DNA of 64,000 nucleotides from Bordetella sp. BOR01 (GTDB lineage: Bacteria > Pseudomonadota > Gammaproteobacteria > Burkholderiales > Burkholderiaceae_B). Made by a program: the position numbers and the translations under genes. The notes beneath the pieces were generated by a model, which ran no database searches, was not told the origin of the DNA, and saw nothing but the letters and a program-made list of their open reading frames with translations. Shown here in pieces: positions 44,901 to 52,397 of this stretch. The first letter of the stretch is position 1. The number at the start of each line of letters is the position of its first letter. The stretch covers positions 62,001 to 126,000 of the forward strand of contig NZ_JAHUWT010000003.1 of NCBI RefSeq assembly GCF_019218885.1. Reading direction: 5' to 3'.

Positions 44901-45429
44901 GATGGCGGTGGCGCGCAGCCTGTACAAGCTGATGGCCTACAAAGACGAGTACGAAGTCGCGCGGCTATACACCGATGGCGGCTTCCAGCAACAATTGCGC
45001 GAGCAATTCGAGGGCGACTACACGCTGCGCTTCCACATGGCACCGCCGCTGCTGGCCCGCAAAGACCCGCATACCGGGGTTCCCCGCAAGATCGCGCTGG
45101 GGCCGGCCACCCTGGGCGCCATGCGGGTGCTGGCACGGTTCAAGGGTCTGCGCGGCACCTGGCTGGACCCGTTCGGCCATGGCGCCGAGCGGCGTATGGA
45201 ACGCCAACTGATCGATGAATACCGGGATACGGTGCAAGTCCTGCTGGATCACCTGTCGCCCACCAACCTGGCGCAGGCCGCGAGTATTGCCGCCCTGCCC
45301 GATAAAGTGCGCGGATTCGGGCATGTCAAGGCGGCCAGTGTGGCAAACTATCGCAAGGCTTTGCAGCAGATGCTGCAACACTACGGCCCGCCTGCCTCTC
45401 CAGGCGTTTCCTGGCGCAAGAGCGCATGA
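41923..45429 (+). CDS. Indolepyruvate ferredoxin oxidoreductase family protein (fused)
   Basis: A 1168-residue fusion enzyme that oxidatively decarboxylates aryl or branched 2-oxo acids to acyl-CoA. Residues ~25-400 resemble the pyrimidine and transketolase-like part of IorA (GYRGSPLAGVD near 60). The thiamine-diphosphate domain follows (GGEGADWIGLSRY near 475). A cysteine cluster at ~636-680 (CEGCGDCGVQSNCLSIVP, then CNKDYSCAEGFC) binds Fe-S clusters. The gamma/IorB-like domain opens with GMGGTGVITIGA near 729, and a C-terminal DUF6537-like region ends the protein. It is transcribed away from an Lrp regulator gene, suggesting a role in amino acid breakdown. The electron acceptor is not encoded nearby. 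Confidence 0.94.
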   Translation: MDGTPAAEPALDLDYQLQDNLTRTRGRVFLTGTQMMVRLLLAQRRLDRERGLNTAGFVSGYRGSPLAGVDMAMWKAKAILDAHQVTFLPGINEDMAATAVMGTQQAGVRDDRKVDGVFALWYGKGPGVDRAGDALHHGNAAGASRHGGVLVVVGDDHTAVSSSIPHASEASLIGWQMPIVHPASIDEYETFALWGWALSRHSGTWVAFKAISETVESGQAYTPAPPACYDMPANPELPPEALEYTARDFLSLAVEARMQTRLQAVRAFARRHSIDKLVCPAPGATVGLVTVGKAHLDTLEALSRLGIDPHAADTPVRIYKPGLTWPLDAQRLHAFAHGLSHILVIEEKGAVVESQIKDLLYNRPERPSVAGKTGLDGEPLVPSAGQLRPSLLAGPLSAWLARNAGLRSSADPAAFACPAPLSNDADGMRRRPYFCSGCPHNSSTKVPEGSQALAGVGCHYMAAWMDRDTGGLTQMGGEGADWIGLSRYIDTPHVFQNMGEGTYYHSGYLAIRQAVAARANITYKILFNDAVAMTGGQPVDGPISVPQICQQLRGENVARIVVTTDEPEKYHGTELPAGTTVHHRRELDALQRELRETAGVTVLIHDQTCAAEKRRRRKKQQFPDPARRLLINSAVCEGCGDCGVQSNCLSIVPLETPYGRKRAIDQSSCNKDYSCAEGFCPSFVSVMGGKLRKQAAPSSGEPAWRQHLAALPLPPSHAPEQPYRMLVAGMGGTGVITIGAIVSMAAHLQGLSASVLDLTGLAQKGGTVVSHIRLAPAHAPNGPVRLDWQQADAAILCDPVAAVAPDSLGALRHGHTQVMVNTYVAPVSDFTRDPDAALRPEALLAKIRHAAGEANTAALDAHQAALALFGDSILSNMFMLGYAWQRGAVPLSHGALVRAIELNGVAVQANRDAFEAGRLAAYRPQALDSALRPAAQVVQLHVPESFEHVVARRVRDLAAYQNAAYAHRYQQLVEHVAQRERELAPSARTPRLAMAVARSLYKLMAYKDEYEVARLYTDGGFQQQLREQFEGDYTLRFHMAPPLLARKDPHTGVPRKIALGPATLGAMRVLARFKGLRGTWLDPFGHGAERRMERQLIDEYRDTVQVLLDHLSPTNLAQAASIAALPDKVRGFGHVKAASVANYRKALQQMLQHYGPPASPGVSWRKSA

Positions 45430-45527
45430 AGCGATGCCCTGAGAGCAAGCACTACGCCGTACGCGCCTTGCCCGTGAGGTCGTCGTATTTTGTTACAATT
45501 AATTGGGGAACTGAGTAATAGTTCTTC

Positions 45528-45556
45528 TTGTTCCCTCCCCCCCTCGTCACTAGAAT
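45528..45556 (+). promoter_or_regulatory. Sigma-70 promoter of nrdAB
   Basis: TTGTTC (45528-45533) and TAGAAT (45551-45556) are separated by 17 bases. The -10 element lies inside the first NrdR box, so repressor binding would block RNA polymerase directly. Confidence 0.6.
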
Positions 45557-45593
45557 TAGTGTCATGCGAGGGGTGCTACACTATATGTAGTGG
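45547..45593. promoter_or_regulatory. Two NrdR boxes upstream of nrdA
   Basis: Box 1 is TCACTAGAATTAGTGT (45547-45562) and box 2 is ACACTATATGTAGTGG (45578-45593). Both fit the palindromic NrdR consensus (ACAC-type ends around an AT core). They start 31 bp apart, three helical turns, as at known NrdR-regulated promoters. nrdR itself is at 15811-16290. Confidence 0.85.
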
Positions 45594-45731
45594 TCGTCAG
45601 AATTGTCGGATTCACTCCGCCTGGCGCAGCCGGGCGTTCGTTCCGGCGCAGCACGACCCCCTCCCCAGATATTCAGCAGCCGGCATGGGCACGCCTCATG
45701 CCCTTATCTACGCTATTCCACAGGAGCTTCC

Positions 45732-48659
45732 ATGCAGACTACGATCGCCTCTGTGACCCGGCCTTCCGCCGTGCCGCCCTCCCAAACAGATGCCCCCGCC
45801 GATGCCAACGGCGGACAATGGGCCAGTTACAACGTCATCCGGCGCAATGGCTCAGTGGTGGGTTTCGAACCCAGCAAGATCGCCATCGCCATGACCAAGG
45901 CATTCCTGGCCGTCAACGGCGGCCAGGGCGCCGCCTCGGCGCGCGTGCGCGAGCTGGTCGAGACACTGGCCTCGCAAGCCGTCACCGCCCTGGTGCGCAA
46001 CCGCCCGGCTGGCGGTACCTTCCATATTGAAGACATCCAGGACCAGGTCGAACTGGCCCTGATGCGCTCGGGCGAGCACGATGTGGCCCGCGCCTACGTG
46101 CTGTATCGCGAAAAGCGCGCGCAGGAACGCGCCGCCGCCGCCGAAGTGCTGGAAAAAACCGCACCGGCCGCCACCCAGGAAAGCCACCTGAACGTGGTGG
46201 ACAACGGCGAGCGCCGCCCGCTCGACCTGGCCGCACTGCGCGCCACCATCGAGGCCGCCGGCGAAGGCCTGAGCGAATTCATCGACACCGAAGCCATCCT
46301 GAAGGAAACGGTCAAGAACCTGTACGACGGCATCCCTGTCGACGAAGTGTTCAAGTCCGCCATCCTGTCGGCGCGCGCGCTGGTCGAGAAAGACCCAGCC
46401 TACAGCCAGGTCACGGCGCGCCTGCTGCTGCACACGATCCGCAAGGAAGTGCTGGGCGAAGAAGTGTCGCAATCCGGCATGCTTACCCGCTACGCCGAAT
46501 ACTTCCCCACCTTCATCCAGCGTGGCATCGAAGGCGGCCTGCTCGATCCCAAGCTGGCCAGCTATGACCTGGCGCGCGTGGCCGCGGCGCTGGACGCCCG
46601 CCGCGACCTGCAGTTCGGCTACCTGGGCCTGCAAACGCTGTACGACCGCTACTTCCTGCACATCCGCGGCACCCGCATCGAATTGCCGCAGGTGTTCTTC
46701 ATGCGTGTGGCCATGGGCCTGGCGCTGCGCGAAGCCGACCGCGAAGCGCGCGCCATCGAGTTCTACGAGATCCTGTCGTCGTTCGACTTCATGAGCTCGA
46801 CCCCCACGCTGTTCAACTCGGGCACGCTGCACTCGCAACTGTCGTCGTGCTACCTGACCACCGTGTCCGACGACCTGGAAGGCATCTACGACGCCATCAA
46901 GGAAAACGCGCTGCTGGCCAAGTACGCCGGCGGCCTGGGCAACGACTGGACCCCGGTGCGCGCGCTGCGCAGCCACATCAAGGGCACCAATGGCGAAAGC
47001 CAGGGCGTGGTGCCGTTCCTGAAGGTCGTCAACGACACCGCCGTGGCAGTGAACCAGGGCGGCAAGCGCAAGGGCGCGGTGTGCACGTACCTGGAAACGT
47101 GGCACCTGGACATCGAGGAATTCCTCGAGCTGCGCAAGAACACGGGCGACGAACGCCGCCGCACCCACGACATGAACACGGCCAACTGGATCCCCGACCT
47201 GTTCATGAAGCGTGTCATGGAAGGCGGCGAATGGACGCTGTTCTCGCCGTCCGATTGCCCCGACCTGCACGACAAGTACGGCAAGGCCTTCGAACAAGCC
47301 TACCTGGGCTACGAAGCCCGCGTCGCCAGCGGCGAACTGAAGCTGTTCAAGAAAATGCCGGCGCTGTCGCTGTGGCGCAAGATGCTGTCGATGCTGTTCG
47401 AAACCGGCCATCCCTGGATCACGTTCAAGGACCCGTGCAACATCCGCTCGCCGCAGCAGCACGTGGGCGTGGTGCACAGCTCGAACCTGTGCACCGAGAT
47501 CACCCTGAACACCAACGAGTCGGAAATCGCGGTGTGCAACCTGGGTTCGGTGAACCTGGTCGCGCACATGAAGCCCGCTGCCGCCGGCGGTTTCGAGCTC
47601 GACCACGACAAGCTCGAGCACACGGTCGGCATTGCCATGCGCATGCTCGATAACGTGATCGACATCAACTACTACGCAGTCAAGAAGGCCAAAGACTCCA
47701 ACGAGCGCCATCGCCCGGTGGGCATGGGTATCATGGGCTTCCAGGACTGCCTGCAGATGATGCGCGTGCCGTATGCCTCGCAAGCGGCTGTCGAATTCGC
47801 CGATCGTTCAATGGAAGCCGTGTGCTATCACGCTTACTCGGCATCCAGCGAACTGGCGCAAGAACGCGGCCGTTATCCGTCGTACGAAGGTTCGCTGTGG
47901 TCGCGTGGCATCTTGCCGCAAGACACGTTGGCGATGCTGCGTGAAGAACGCGGTGGCCATGTCGAAGTCGATGAATCGAGCACGCTTGATTGGAATGCGT
48001 TGCGTGCACGCATCAAAGAACATGGCATGCGCAACTCGAACTGCATCGCAATTGCCCCAACTGCGACAATTTCCAATATCATTGGTGTATCTGCGTGCAT
48101 CGAACCTACTTTCCAGAACTTGTACGTCAAATCGAATCTCTCCGGCGAGTTCACGGTCGTAAACGATTATCTCGTGCGTGACCTGAAGAAACTCGGTCTC
48201 TGGGACGAAGTCATGGTCGCCGACCTCAAGTACTTCGACGGCAGCCTGTCCCGTATCGATCGCGTACCTTCCGAACTTCGCGAACTCTACGCCACTGCGT
48301 TCGAAGTCGAACCGCGCTGGCTGGTCGAGTGCGCGTCGCGCCGCCAAAAATGGATCGACCAGGCTCAATCGCTCAACATCTACATGGCGGGCGCTTCGGG
48401 CAAGAAACTCGACGACACCTACAAGCTGGCATGGCAGCGTGGCCTGAAGACCACCTACTACCTGCGTACGCTGGGCGCCACCAGCGCTGAAAAGTCCACG
48501 GGCCGCGGCGGCGAATTGAACGCCGTCAACGCCGCCGGCCACGCCGCCACTGCGGTCGTGGCGGCCACCCCTGCTTTGCCGGAACCCGAAGTTCTCGGGG
48601 CGGTTTGCACCATGCGGCCGGGCGATCCCGGCTTCGAAGAGTGCGAAGCCTGCCAGTAA
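45732..48659 (+). CDS. nrdA: Ribonucleoside-diphosphate reductase, alpha subunit (class Ia)
   Basis: A 975-residue NrdA that reduces ribonucleotides to deoxyribonucleotides. An N-terminal ATP-cone (~residues 35-125) for dATP control precedes the catalytic barrel. SSCYLTTVSDDLEGI, NLCTEI (thiyl-radical Cys587 and Glu589) and NESEIAVCNLGSVNL hold the active site, and the C-terminal ECEACQ gives the redox CxxC. The start at 45732 follows CAGGAG. It is cotranscribed with nrdB, 27 bp downstream, and probably repressed by NrdR. The stretch ~47800-48420 uses AT-richer synonymous codons than the rest. Confidence 0.97.
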   Translation: MQTTIASVTRPSAVPPSQTDAPADANGGQWASYNVIRRNGSVVGFEPSKIAIAMTKAFLAVNGGQGAASARVRELVETLASQAVTALVRNRPAGGTFHIEDIQDQVELALMRSGEHDVARAYVLYREKRAQERAAAAEVLEKTAPAATQESHLNVVDNGERRPLDLAALRATIEAAGEGLSEFIDTEAILKETVKNLYDGIPVDEVFKSAILSARALVEKDPAYSQVTARLLLHTIRKEVLGEEVSQSGMLTRYAEYFPTFIQRGIEGGLLDPKLASYDLARVAAALDARRDLQFGYLGLQTLYDRYFLHIRGTRIELPQVFFMRVAMGLALREADREARAIEFYEILSSFDFMSSTPTLFNSGTLHSQLSSCYLTTVSDDLEGIYDAIKENALLAKYAGGLGNDWTPVRALRSHIKGTNGESQGVVPFLKVVNDTAVAVNQGGKRKGAVCTYLETWHLDIEEFLELRKNTGDERRRTHDMNTANWIPDLFMKRVMEGGEWTLFSPSDCPDLHDKYGKAFEQAYLGYEARVASGELKLFKKMPALSLWRKMLSMLFETGHPWITFKDPCNIRSPQQHVGVVHSSNLCTEITLNTNESEIAVCNLGSVNLVAHMKPAAAGGFELDHDKLEHTVGIAMRMLDNVIDINYYAVKKAKDSNERHRPVGMGIMGFQDCLQMMRVPYASQAAVEFADRSMEAVCYHAYSASSELAQERGRYPSYEGSLWSRGILPQDTLAMLREERGGHVEVDESSTLDWNALRARIKEHGMRNSNCIAIAPTATISNIIGVSACIEPTFQNLYVKSNLSGEFTVVNDYLVRDLKKLGLWDEVMVADLKYFDGSLSRIDRVPSELRELYATAFEVEPRWLVECASRRQKWIDQAQSLNIYMAGASGKKLDDTYKLAWQRGLKTTYYLRTLGATSAEKSTGRGGELNAVNAAGHAATAVVAATPALPEPEVLGAVCTMRPGDPGFEECEACQ

Positions 48660-48686
48660 TCACCACCGCCCCCGGAGAATTCATTC

Positions 48687-49898
48687 ATGCTTAATTGGGA
48701 AGAAGACAACCTCGCAGTCAAACCGGCGCAATCGCCCGCCCCCGCGGCGGGCGGGCAGCCGGCTGCGCCTGCGGTCCAGCCAGCCCGCGCCGCCACCGGC
48801 GTGTTCGGCGATTCGGCGCTGCCCACCCCGGCCGCGCCCCAGCATTCAGCCAACCTGCAAAGCGGCGATGACGCCGCCGCGCAACGCGTCAGGGTCGCCG
48901 ACAAGCGCATCATCAACGGCAAGACCGACGTCAATCAGCTGGTTCCGTTCAAATACAAGTGGGCCTGGGAAAAATACCTGGCCACCTGCGCCAACCACTG
49001 GATGCCGCAGGAAATCAACATGTCGCGCGACATCTCCCTCTGGAAGAACCCCAACGGGCTCACCGAAGACGAGCGCCGTATCGTCAAGCGCAACCTGGGT
49101 TTCTTCGTCACGGCCGACTCGCTGGCCGCGAACAACATCGTGCTGGGCACCTACCGCCACATCACGGCGCCCGAATGCCGCCAGTTCCTGCTGCGCCAGG
49201 CGTTCGAAGAAGCCATTCACACGCACGCTTATCAGTACATCGTCGAAAGCCTCGACCTGGACGAAGCCGAGATCTTCAACGCTTATAACGAAGTTCCGTC
49301 CATTCGAGCCAAAGACGAATTCCTGATCCCGTTCATCGACGCGATCGCCGACCCCAACTTCAATACGGGCACTCCCGAAGCCGACCAGACGCTGCTGAAG
49401 TCGCTGATCGTGTTCGCATGCCTGATGGAAGGCCTGTTCTTCTACGTGGGGTTCACGCAAATCCTGGCGCTGGGCCGCCAGAACAAGATGACCGGCGCCG
49501 CCGAGCAGTACATGTACATCCTGCGCGATGAATCCATGCACTGCAATTTCGGCATCGACCTGATCAACACCATCAAGCTGGAAAACCCCCATCTGTGGAC
49601 GCCGGAATTCCGCGAGGAAATCCGCGAGCTGTTCCAGAAAGCGGTAGAACTCGAATACGCTTACGCCGAAGACACGATGCCGCGCGGCGTGCTGGGCTTG
49701 AACGCCCCCATGTTCAAGTCGTACCTGCGCTTCATCGCCAATCGCCGTTGCCAGCAAATTGGGATAGAACCGCTGTATCCGCAGGAAGAAAACCCCTTCC
49801 CGTGGATGGCGGAAATGATCGATCTTAAGAAGGAACGCAACTTTTTCGAAACACGCGTGATCGAATACCAGACTGGCGGGACGCTGAGCTGGGAATGA
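48687..49898 (+). CDS. nrdB: Ribonucleoside-diphosphate reductase, beta subunit (class Ia)
   Basis: A 403-residue R2 subunit that carries the diiron-tyrosyl radical. The segment EAIHTHAY gives iron ligands Glu175 and His178 and radical Tyr182. [13 protein letters not shown] supplies the later Glu and His ligands. The first ~60 residues are an Ala/Pro-rich extension absent from E. coli NrdB. The C-terminal [10 protein letters not shown] tail should dock to NrdA. It follows nrdA by 27 bp with a GGAG ribosome site. Confidence 0.97.
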   Translation: MLNWEEDNLAVKPAQSPAPAAGGQPAAPAVQPARAATGVFGDSALPTPAAPQHSANLQSGDDAAAQRVRVADKRIINGKTDVNQLVPFKYKWAWEKYLATCANHWMPQEINMSRDISLWKNPNGLTEDERRIVKRNLGFFVTADSLAANNIVLGTYRHITAPECRQFLLRQAFEEAIHTHAYQYIVESLDLDEAEIFNAYNEVPSIRAKDEFLIPFIDAIADPNFNTGTPEADQTLLKSLIVFACLMEGLFFYVGFTQILALGRQNKMTGAAEQYMYILRDESMHCNFGIDLINTIKLENPHLWTPEFREEIRELFQKAVELEYAYAEDTMPRGVLGLNAPMFKSYLRFIANRRCQQIGIEPLYPQEENPFPWMAEMIDLKKERNFFETRVIEYQTGGTLSWE

Positions 49899-50214
49899 TG
49901 TGCATCGGCCGCCGCGCGCAATGACTTTGCGCGACGACCTGATGCCGGCTCCGTCGGCCTGGGTATTCGAATACGCAGTACCAAGCGGTAGGTTGCCCGA
50001 TGTCGGGCACCTGCCGGCGCCATTTGAGATGGCTCGCGCAAGACGCGGGGGCCATATCAAATGGCTGTGCCGAATTCATTAGCGCAAACCGTAGTAGCTG
50101 TCGCCCGCATGGGGCAGCGGCATGCGCCGATGAATAGCCCGGGCGCGATCCGTTTTTCGACGGATAGTGGCACGGGTTTAAGTTCTGGGACCCCTGAACC
50201 TAAGGAGCATAACC
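49899..50214. other. Intergenic region after nrdB
   Basis: These 316 bases contain a perfect TGCCCGA/TCGGGCA hairpin at 49994-50009 and an inverted repeat GCCATTTGA (50019-50027) with TCAAATGGC (50057-50065), either of which may end the nrdAB transcript. The promoter of the histone-like gene should lie in the last ~130 bases. A 60-codon frame (49900-50082) crosses both repeats and has no clear ribosome site; I do not call it. Confidence 0.5.
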
Positions 50215-50814
50215 ATGGCAACAGCCAAGAAAGCCGCCAAGAAAGCGGTGAAGAAACCCGCCGCCAAGAAGGCCGCGGCCAAGAAATCCCCGGCCAAGAA
50301 GGCCGTGAAGAAAGTCGCCGTGAAGAAAGTTGCGGCCAAGAAACCCGCCGTGAGGAAGACGGCGGCCAAGAAACCGGCAGTGAAGAAGACCGCCGCCAAG
50401 AAGACCGTGAAGAAAGCCGCTGCCAAGAAGGCGGTGAAGAAAGCGGTTGCCAAAAAGGCGGTAAAGAAGGTCGCTGCCAAGAAGGCCGTGAAGAAAGCGG
50501 TCAAAAAGGCCCCGGCCAAGAAAGCCGCCAAAAAGGCCGTAGCCAAGAAGGCCGTCAAGAAAGCGGCCAAGAAGGCGCCTGCCAAGAAGGCGGCTAAGAA
50601 AGCGCCTGCCAAGAAAGCGGCCAGGAAGGCGCCGGCGAAGAAGGCTGCTGCCAAGAAGGCCGCTGCCAAGAAGCCTGCCGCCAAAAAGCCTGCTGCCAAG
50701 AAGGCCGCGCCCAAGAAGCCCGCCACGCCGCCGTCCACGGCTGCTGCCCCGGGTGCAAAAACCGCGCTGAACCCTGCCGCGTCGTGGCCCTTCCCGACGG
50801 GCGGCCGTCCGTAA
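50215..50814 (+). CDS. Histone H1-like DNA-binding protein (BpH1-like)
   Basis: A 199-residue protein made mostly of Lys, Ala, Val and Pro repeats of the type AKKAxxKK (residues 4-165), with a Pro/Ala-rich tail ending FPTGGRP. This composition matches Bordetella BpH1 and other bacterial H1-like proteins that bind DNA without sequence specificity and compact the nucleoid. The repeats make length variation by recombination likely between strains. It stands alone, with a strong terminator 33 bases after its stop. An AAGGAG ribosome site precedes the ATG. Confidence 0.93.
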   Translation: MATAKKAAKKAVKKPAAKKAAAKKSPAKKAVKKVAVKKVAAKKPAVRKTAAKKPAVKKTAAKKTVKKAAAKKAVKKAVAKKAVKKVAAKKAVKKAVKKAPAKKAAKKAVAKKAVKKAAKKAPAKKAAKKAPAKKAARKAPAKKAAAKKAAAKKPAAKKPAAKKAAPKKPATPPSTAAAPGAKTALNPAASWPFPTGGRP

Positions 50815-50846
50815 TACGGACGGAACCGTTCTTTAGCGGTACCCTC

Positions 50847-50875
50847 AGCCGCCTGGCTTCGGCCAGGCGGCTTTT
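50847..50875 (+). terminator. Rho-independent terminator of the histone-like gene
   Basis: AGCCGCCTGGC and GCCAGGCGGCT form a perfect 11-bp stem with a TTCG tetraloop, followed by a T tract. Confidence 0.94.
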
Positions 50876-50990
50876 ATGTTGCCGCCGGGCAAGCCGAAGG
50901 CGCAGCGTGGGGGCTTGTAGTTCGTTGCCCCACGCATTGCCATAGGGTCATGCGACAATAACAGCCGTTATTTTTTGGCAGACCGTCCCT

Positions 50991-51554
50991 ATGTTCGGCG
51001 ATATCCTCCGCTTCCTGCTCGAAATCACCTTCACGCTGTTCGGGGCCGCCCTGATCGCGCGCGCCTGGACCCACGCGGTGCGCCTGCATCCATTCAACCC
51101 GCTGGCCCGCGGCATCTATCAAGTCACCAACTGGCTGGTGCTGCCGCTGCGCAAGCTGGTGCCGGCCGGCCACTCGGTCGACTGGACCAGCCTGCTGGCC
51201 GCCTGGCTGGTTGCGCTGCTCTACCTGGTGCTGATCTGGCTGTTGGCCGTGGGGTCGCTGATTCCGGCCGCGATGCTGCCCAAGGCGCTGGCTTCTTCGC
51301 TGCTGATGGTAGTGAAATGGGCCCTGAACCTGATCGTGTGGCTGACACTGCTGCAGGCGGTGCTGTCGTGGATCAACCCCATGTCGCCGCTGATGGCGCT
51401 GCTGCAGACCCTGACCGCGCCCATGCTCGACCCCATCCGGCGCATCCTGCCCCGGGGCGCGGCAATCGACTTCTCGCCGCTGGTGCTGCTGATCCTGGCG
51501 CAGATCACGCTGATGATGCTGGCCCGCCTGACCTACGGCCTGCTGGGCGTATAG
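50991..51554 (+). CDS. YggT family membrane protein
   Basis: A 187-residue integral membrane protein with two YGGT domains, each a hydrophobic hairpin. The first holds RAWTHAVRLHPFNPLARGIYQVTNWLVLPLRKLVP, and the second VLSWINPMSPLMALLQTLTAPMLDPIRRILP. Four to five membrane segments are predicted by eye. The family is linked to osmotic stress and, in other bacteria, to cell division or organelle shape. It is a single gene flanked by hairpin terminators. Confidence 0.92.
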   Translation: MFGDILRFLLEITFTLFGAALIARAWTHAVRLHPFNPLARGIYQVTNWLVLPLRKLVPAGHSVDWTSLLAAWLVALLYLVLIWLLAVGSLIPAAMLPKALASSLLMVVKWALNLIVWLTLLQAVLSWINPMSPLMALLQTLTAPMLDPIRRILPRGAAIDFSPLVLLILAQITLMMLARLTYGLLGV

Positions 51555-51602
51555 GGCAGCCTAGGCAGGCACCCGGCACAGAAACACAACCGCACAAAAG
51601 CA

Positions 51603-51628
51603 CAGGCGCCCGCCAAGGCGGGCGCCTG
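51603..51628. terminator. Bidirectional hairpin between convergent genes
   Basis: CAGGCGCCCGCC and GGCGGGCGCCTG form a perfect 12-bp stem around AA. It lies between the stop codons of the YggT gene and the convergent lipoprotein gene. No T-run follows, so termination efficiency is uncertain. Confidence 0.65.
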
Positions 51629-51668
51629 CATCTACATGGCACGCCGGGCGCTACGCGCCCCGGCGGTA

Positions 51669-52172
51669 TCAGTAAGGCGCCACGCGGGTGGGACCCGCGC
51701 CGCTGATCACTTGCACGCGCTGGCCCACGCTGATGGGTACATCGGCCTCTTGGCCTACGACACGGGTTTCGCCATTATCCAGGCGCACCGTGATTTCAAG
51801 GCCGGAAGCGCGGCCCGCACGGTTTTCGACCGCATTGCCGGCCAGGGCGCCCAGGATGGCACCGCCCACGGTAGCCAGGGCACGGCCCGTGCCGCCGCCC
51901 ACGGCATTACCCGCTACGCCGCCCAGGGCACCGCCGGCAATCATGCCCACGCCGCTGGACCGATCTTCCTGGATGGTGATGGGGCGCACACCGGTGACCG
52001 TGCCGATACGCACGATTTGCTCGCGCTGGGCCTGGTCAAACGAATAGACGCCGCTGGAGGCGCTGCGATTGGCGCAGCCGCCCAGCAAAGCCATCGAGGT
52101 AACGATCGCGGCCACGGCCAACCAGCGACCGGTGCGCGGTGCAATAACGGAGGGGGACAGGGTTTGGCTCAT
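51669..52172 (-). CDS. Glycine-zipper outer-membrane lipoprotein (SlyB-like)
   Basis: A 167-residue lipoprotein. A signal ending in the lipobox LLGGC (near residue 33) precedes a short linker and the glycine-zipper stretch GVGMIAGGALGGVAGNAVGGG, which continues to about residue 120. A small beta domain (LEITVRLDNGETRVVGQEADV) follows. The layout matches SlyB/17-kDa surface antigen proteins of the outer membrane, linked to envelope stress. The start at 52172 (MSQTLSPS) is set by signal position; longer in-frame starts are not plausible. Confidence 0.88.
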   Translation of the reverse strand: MSQTLSPSVIAPRTGRWLAVAAIVTSMALLGGCANRSASSGVYSFDQAQREQIVRIGTVTGVRPITIQEDRSSGVGMIAGGALGGVAGNAVGGGTGRALATVGGAILGALAGNAVENRAGRASGLEITVRLDNGETRVVGQEADVPISVGQRVQVISGAGPTRVAPY

Positions 52173-52397
52173 GTGGACTCCTTGGTCGGGTAACGCATAT
52201 TCTATGCAACTGATCATACTCTGGCACACGATAAATAGCCGGGTACGAAACAGCATGCAACTTTTAAGACAGTTGCCGCAGTGCAGCGTAACCACGGCGT
52301 AACGCCTTGATGGCTGCCTTTTCCAGCGGGCCGGCCATCGCTTCGACCACCGGCTGCCCGGGCAGTTCCTGATGCCGGCGGCCCAGTAACCCCGCCC

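Larger units (their letters stand above)
45430..45731. other. nrdA upstream region
   Basis: These 302 bases hold the nrdAB promoter and two NrdR boxes (listed separately). Upstream of the promoter there is an AT stretch (TGTTACAATTAATTGGGG) that may be a further binding site. No gene is seen. Confidence 0.7.

Noticed and set aside
45852-47783. 643-codon antisense frame inside nrdA
   Set aside because: It mirrors the well-conserved NrdA frame and has no domain of its own.
49900-50082. 60-codon frame after nrdB
   Set aside because: No ribosome site, it crosses two inverted repeats, and it is not recognisable; better explained as non-coding.
50215-50814. Direct repeats resembling a CRISPR or tandem array
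   Set aside because: The repeats are in-frame Lys/Ala codons of an H1-like protein, without unique spacers of constant length.
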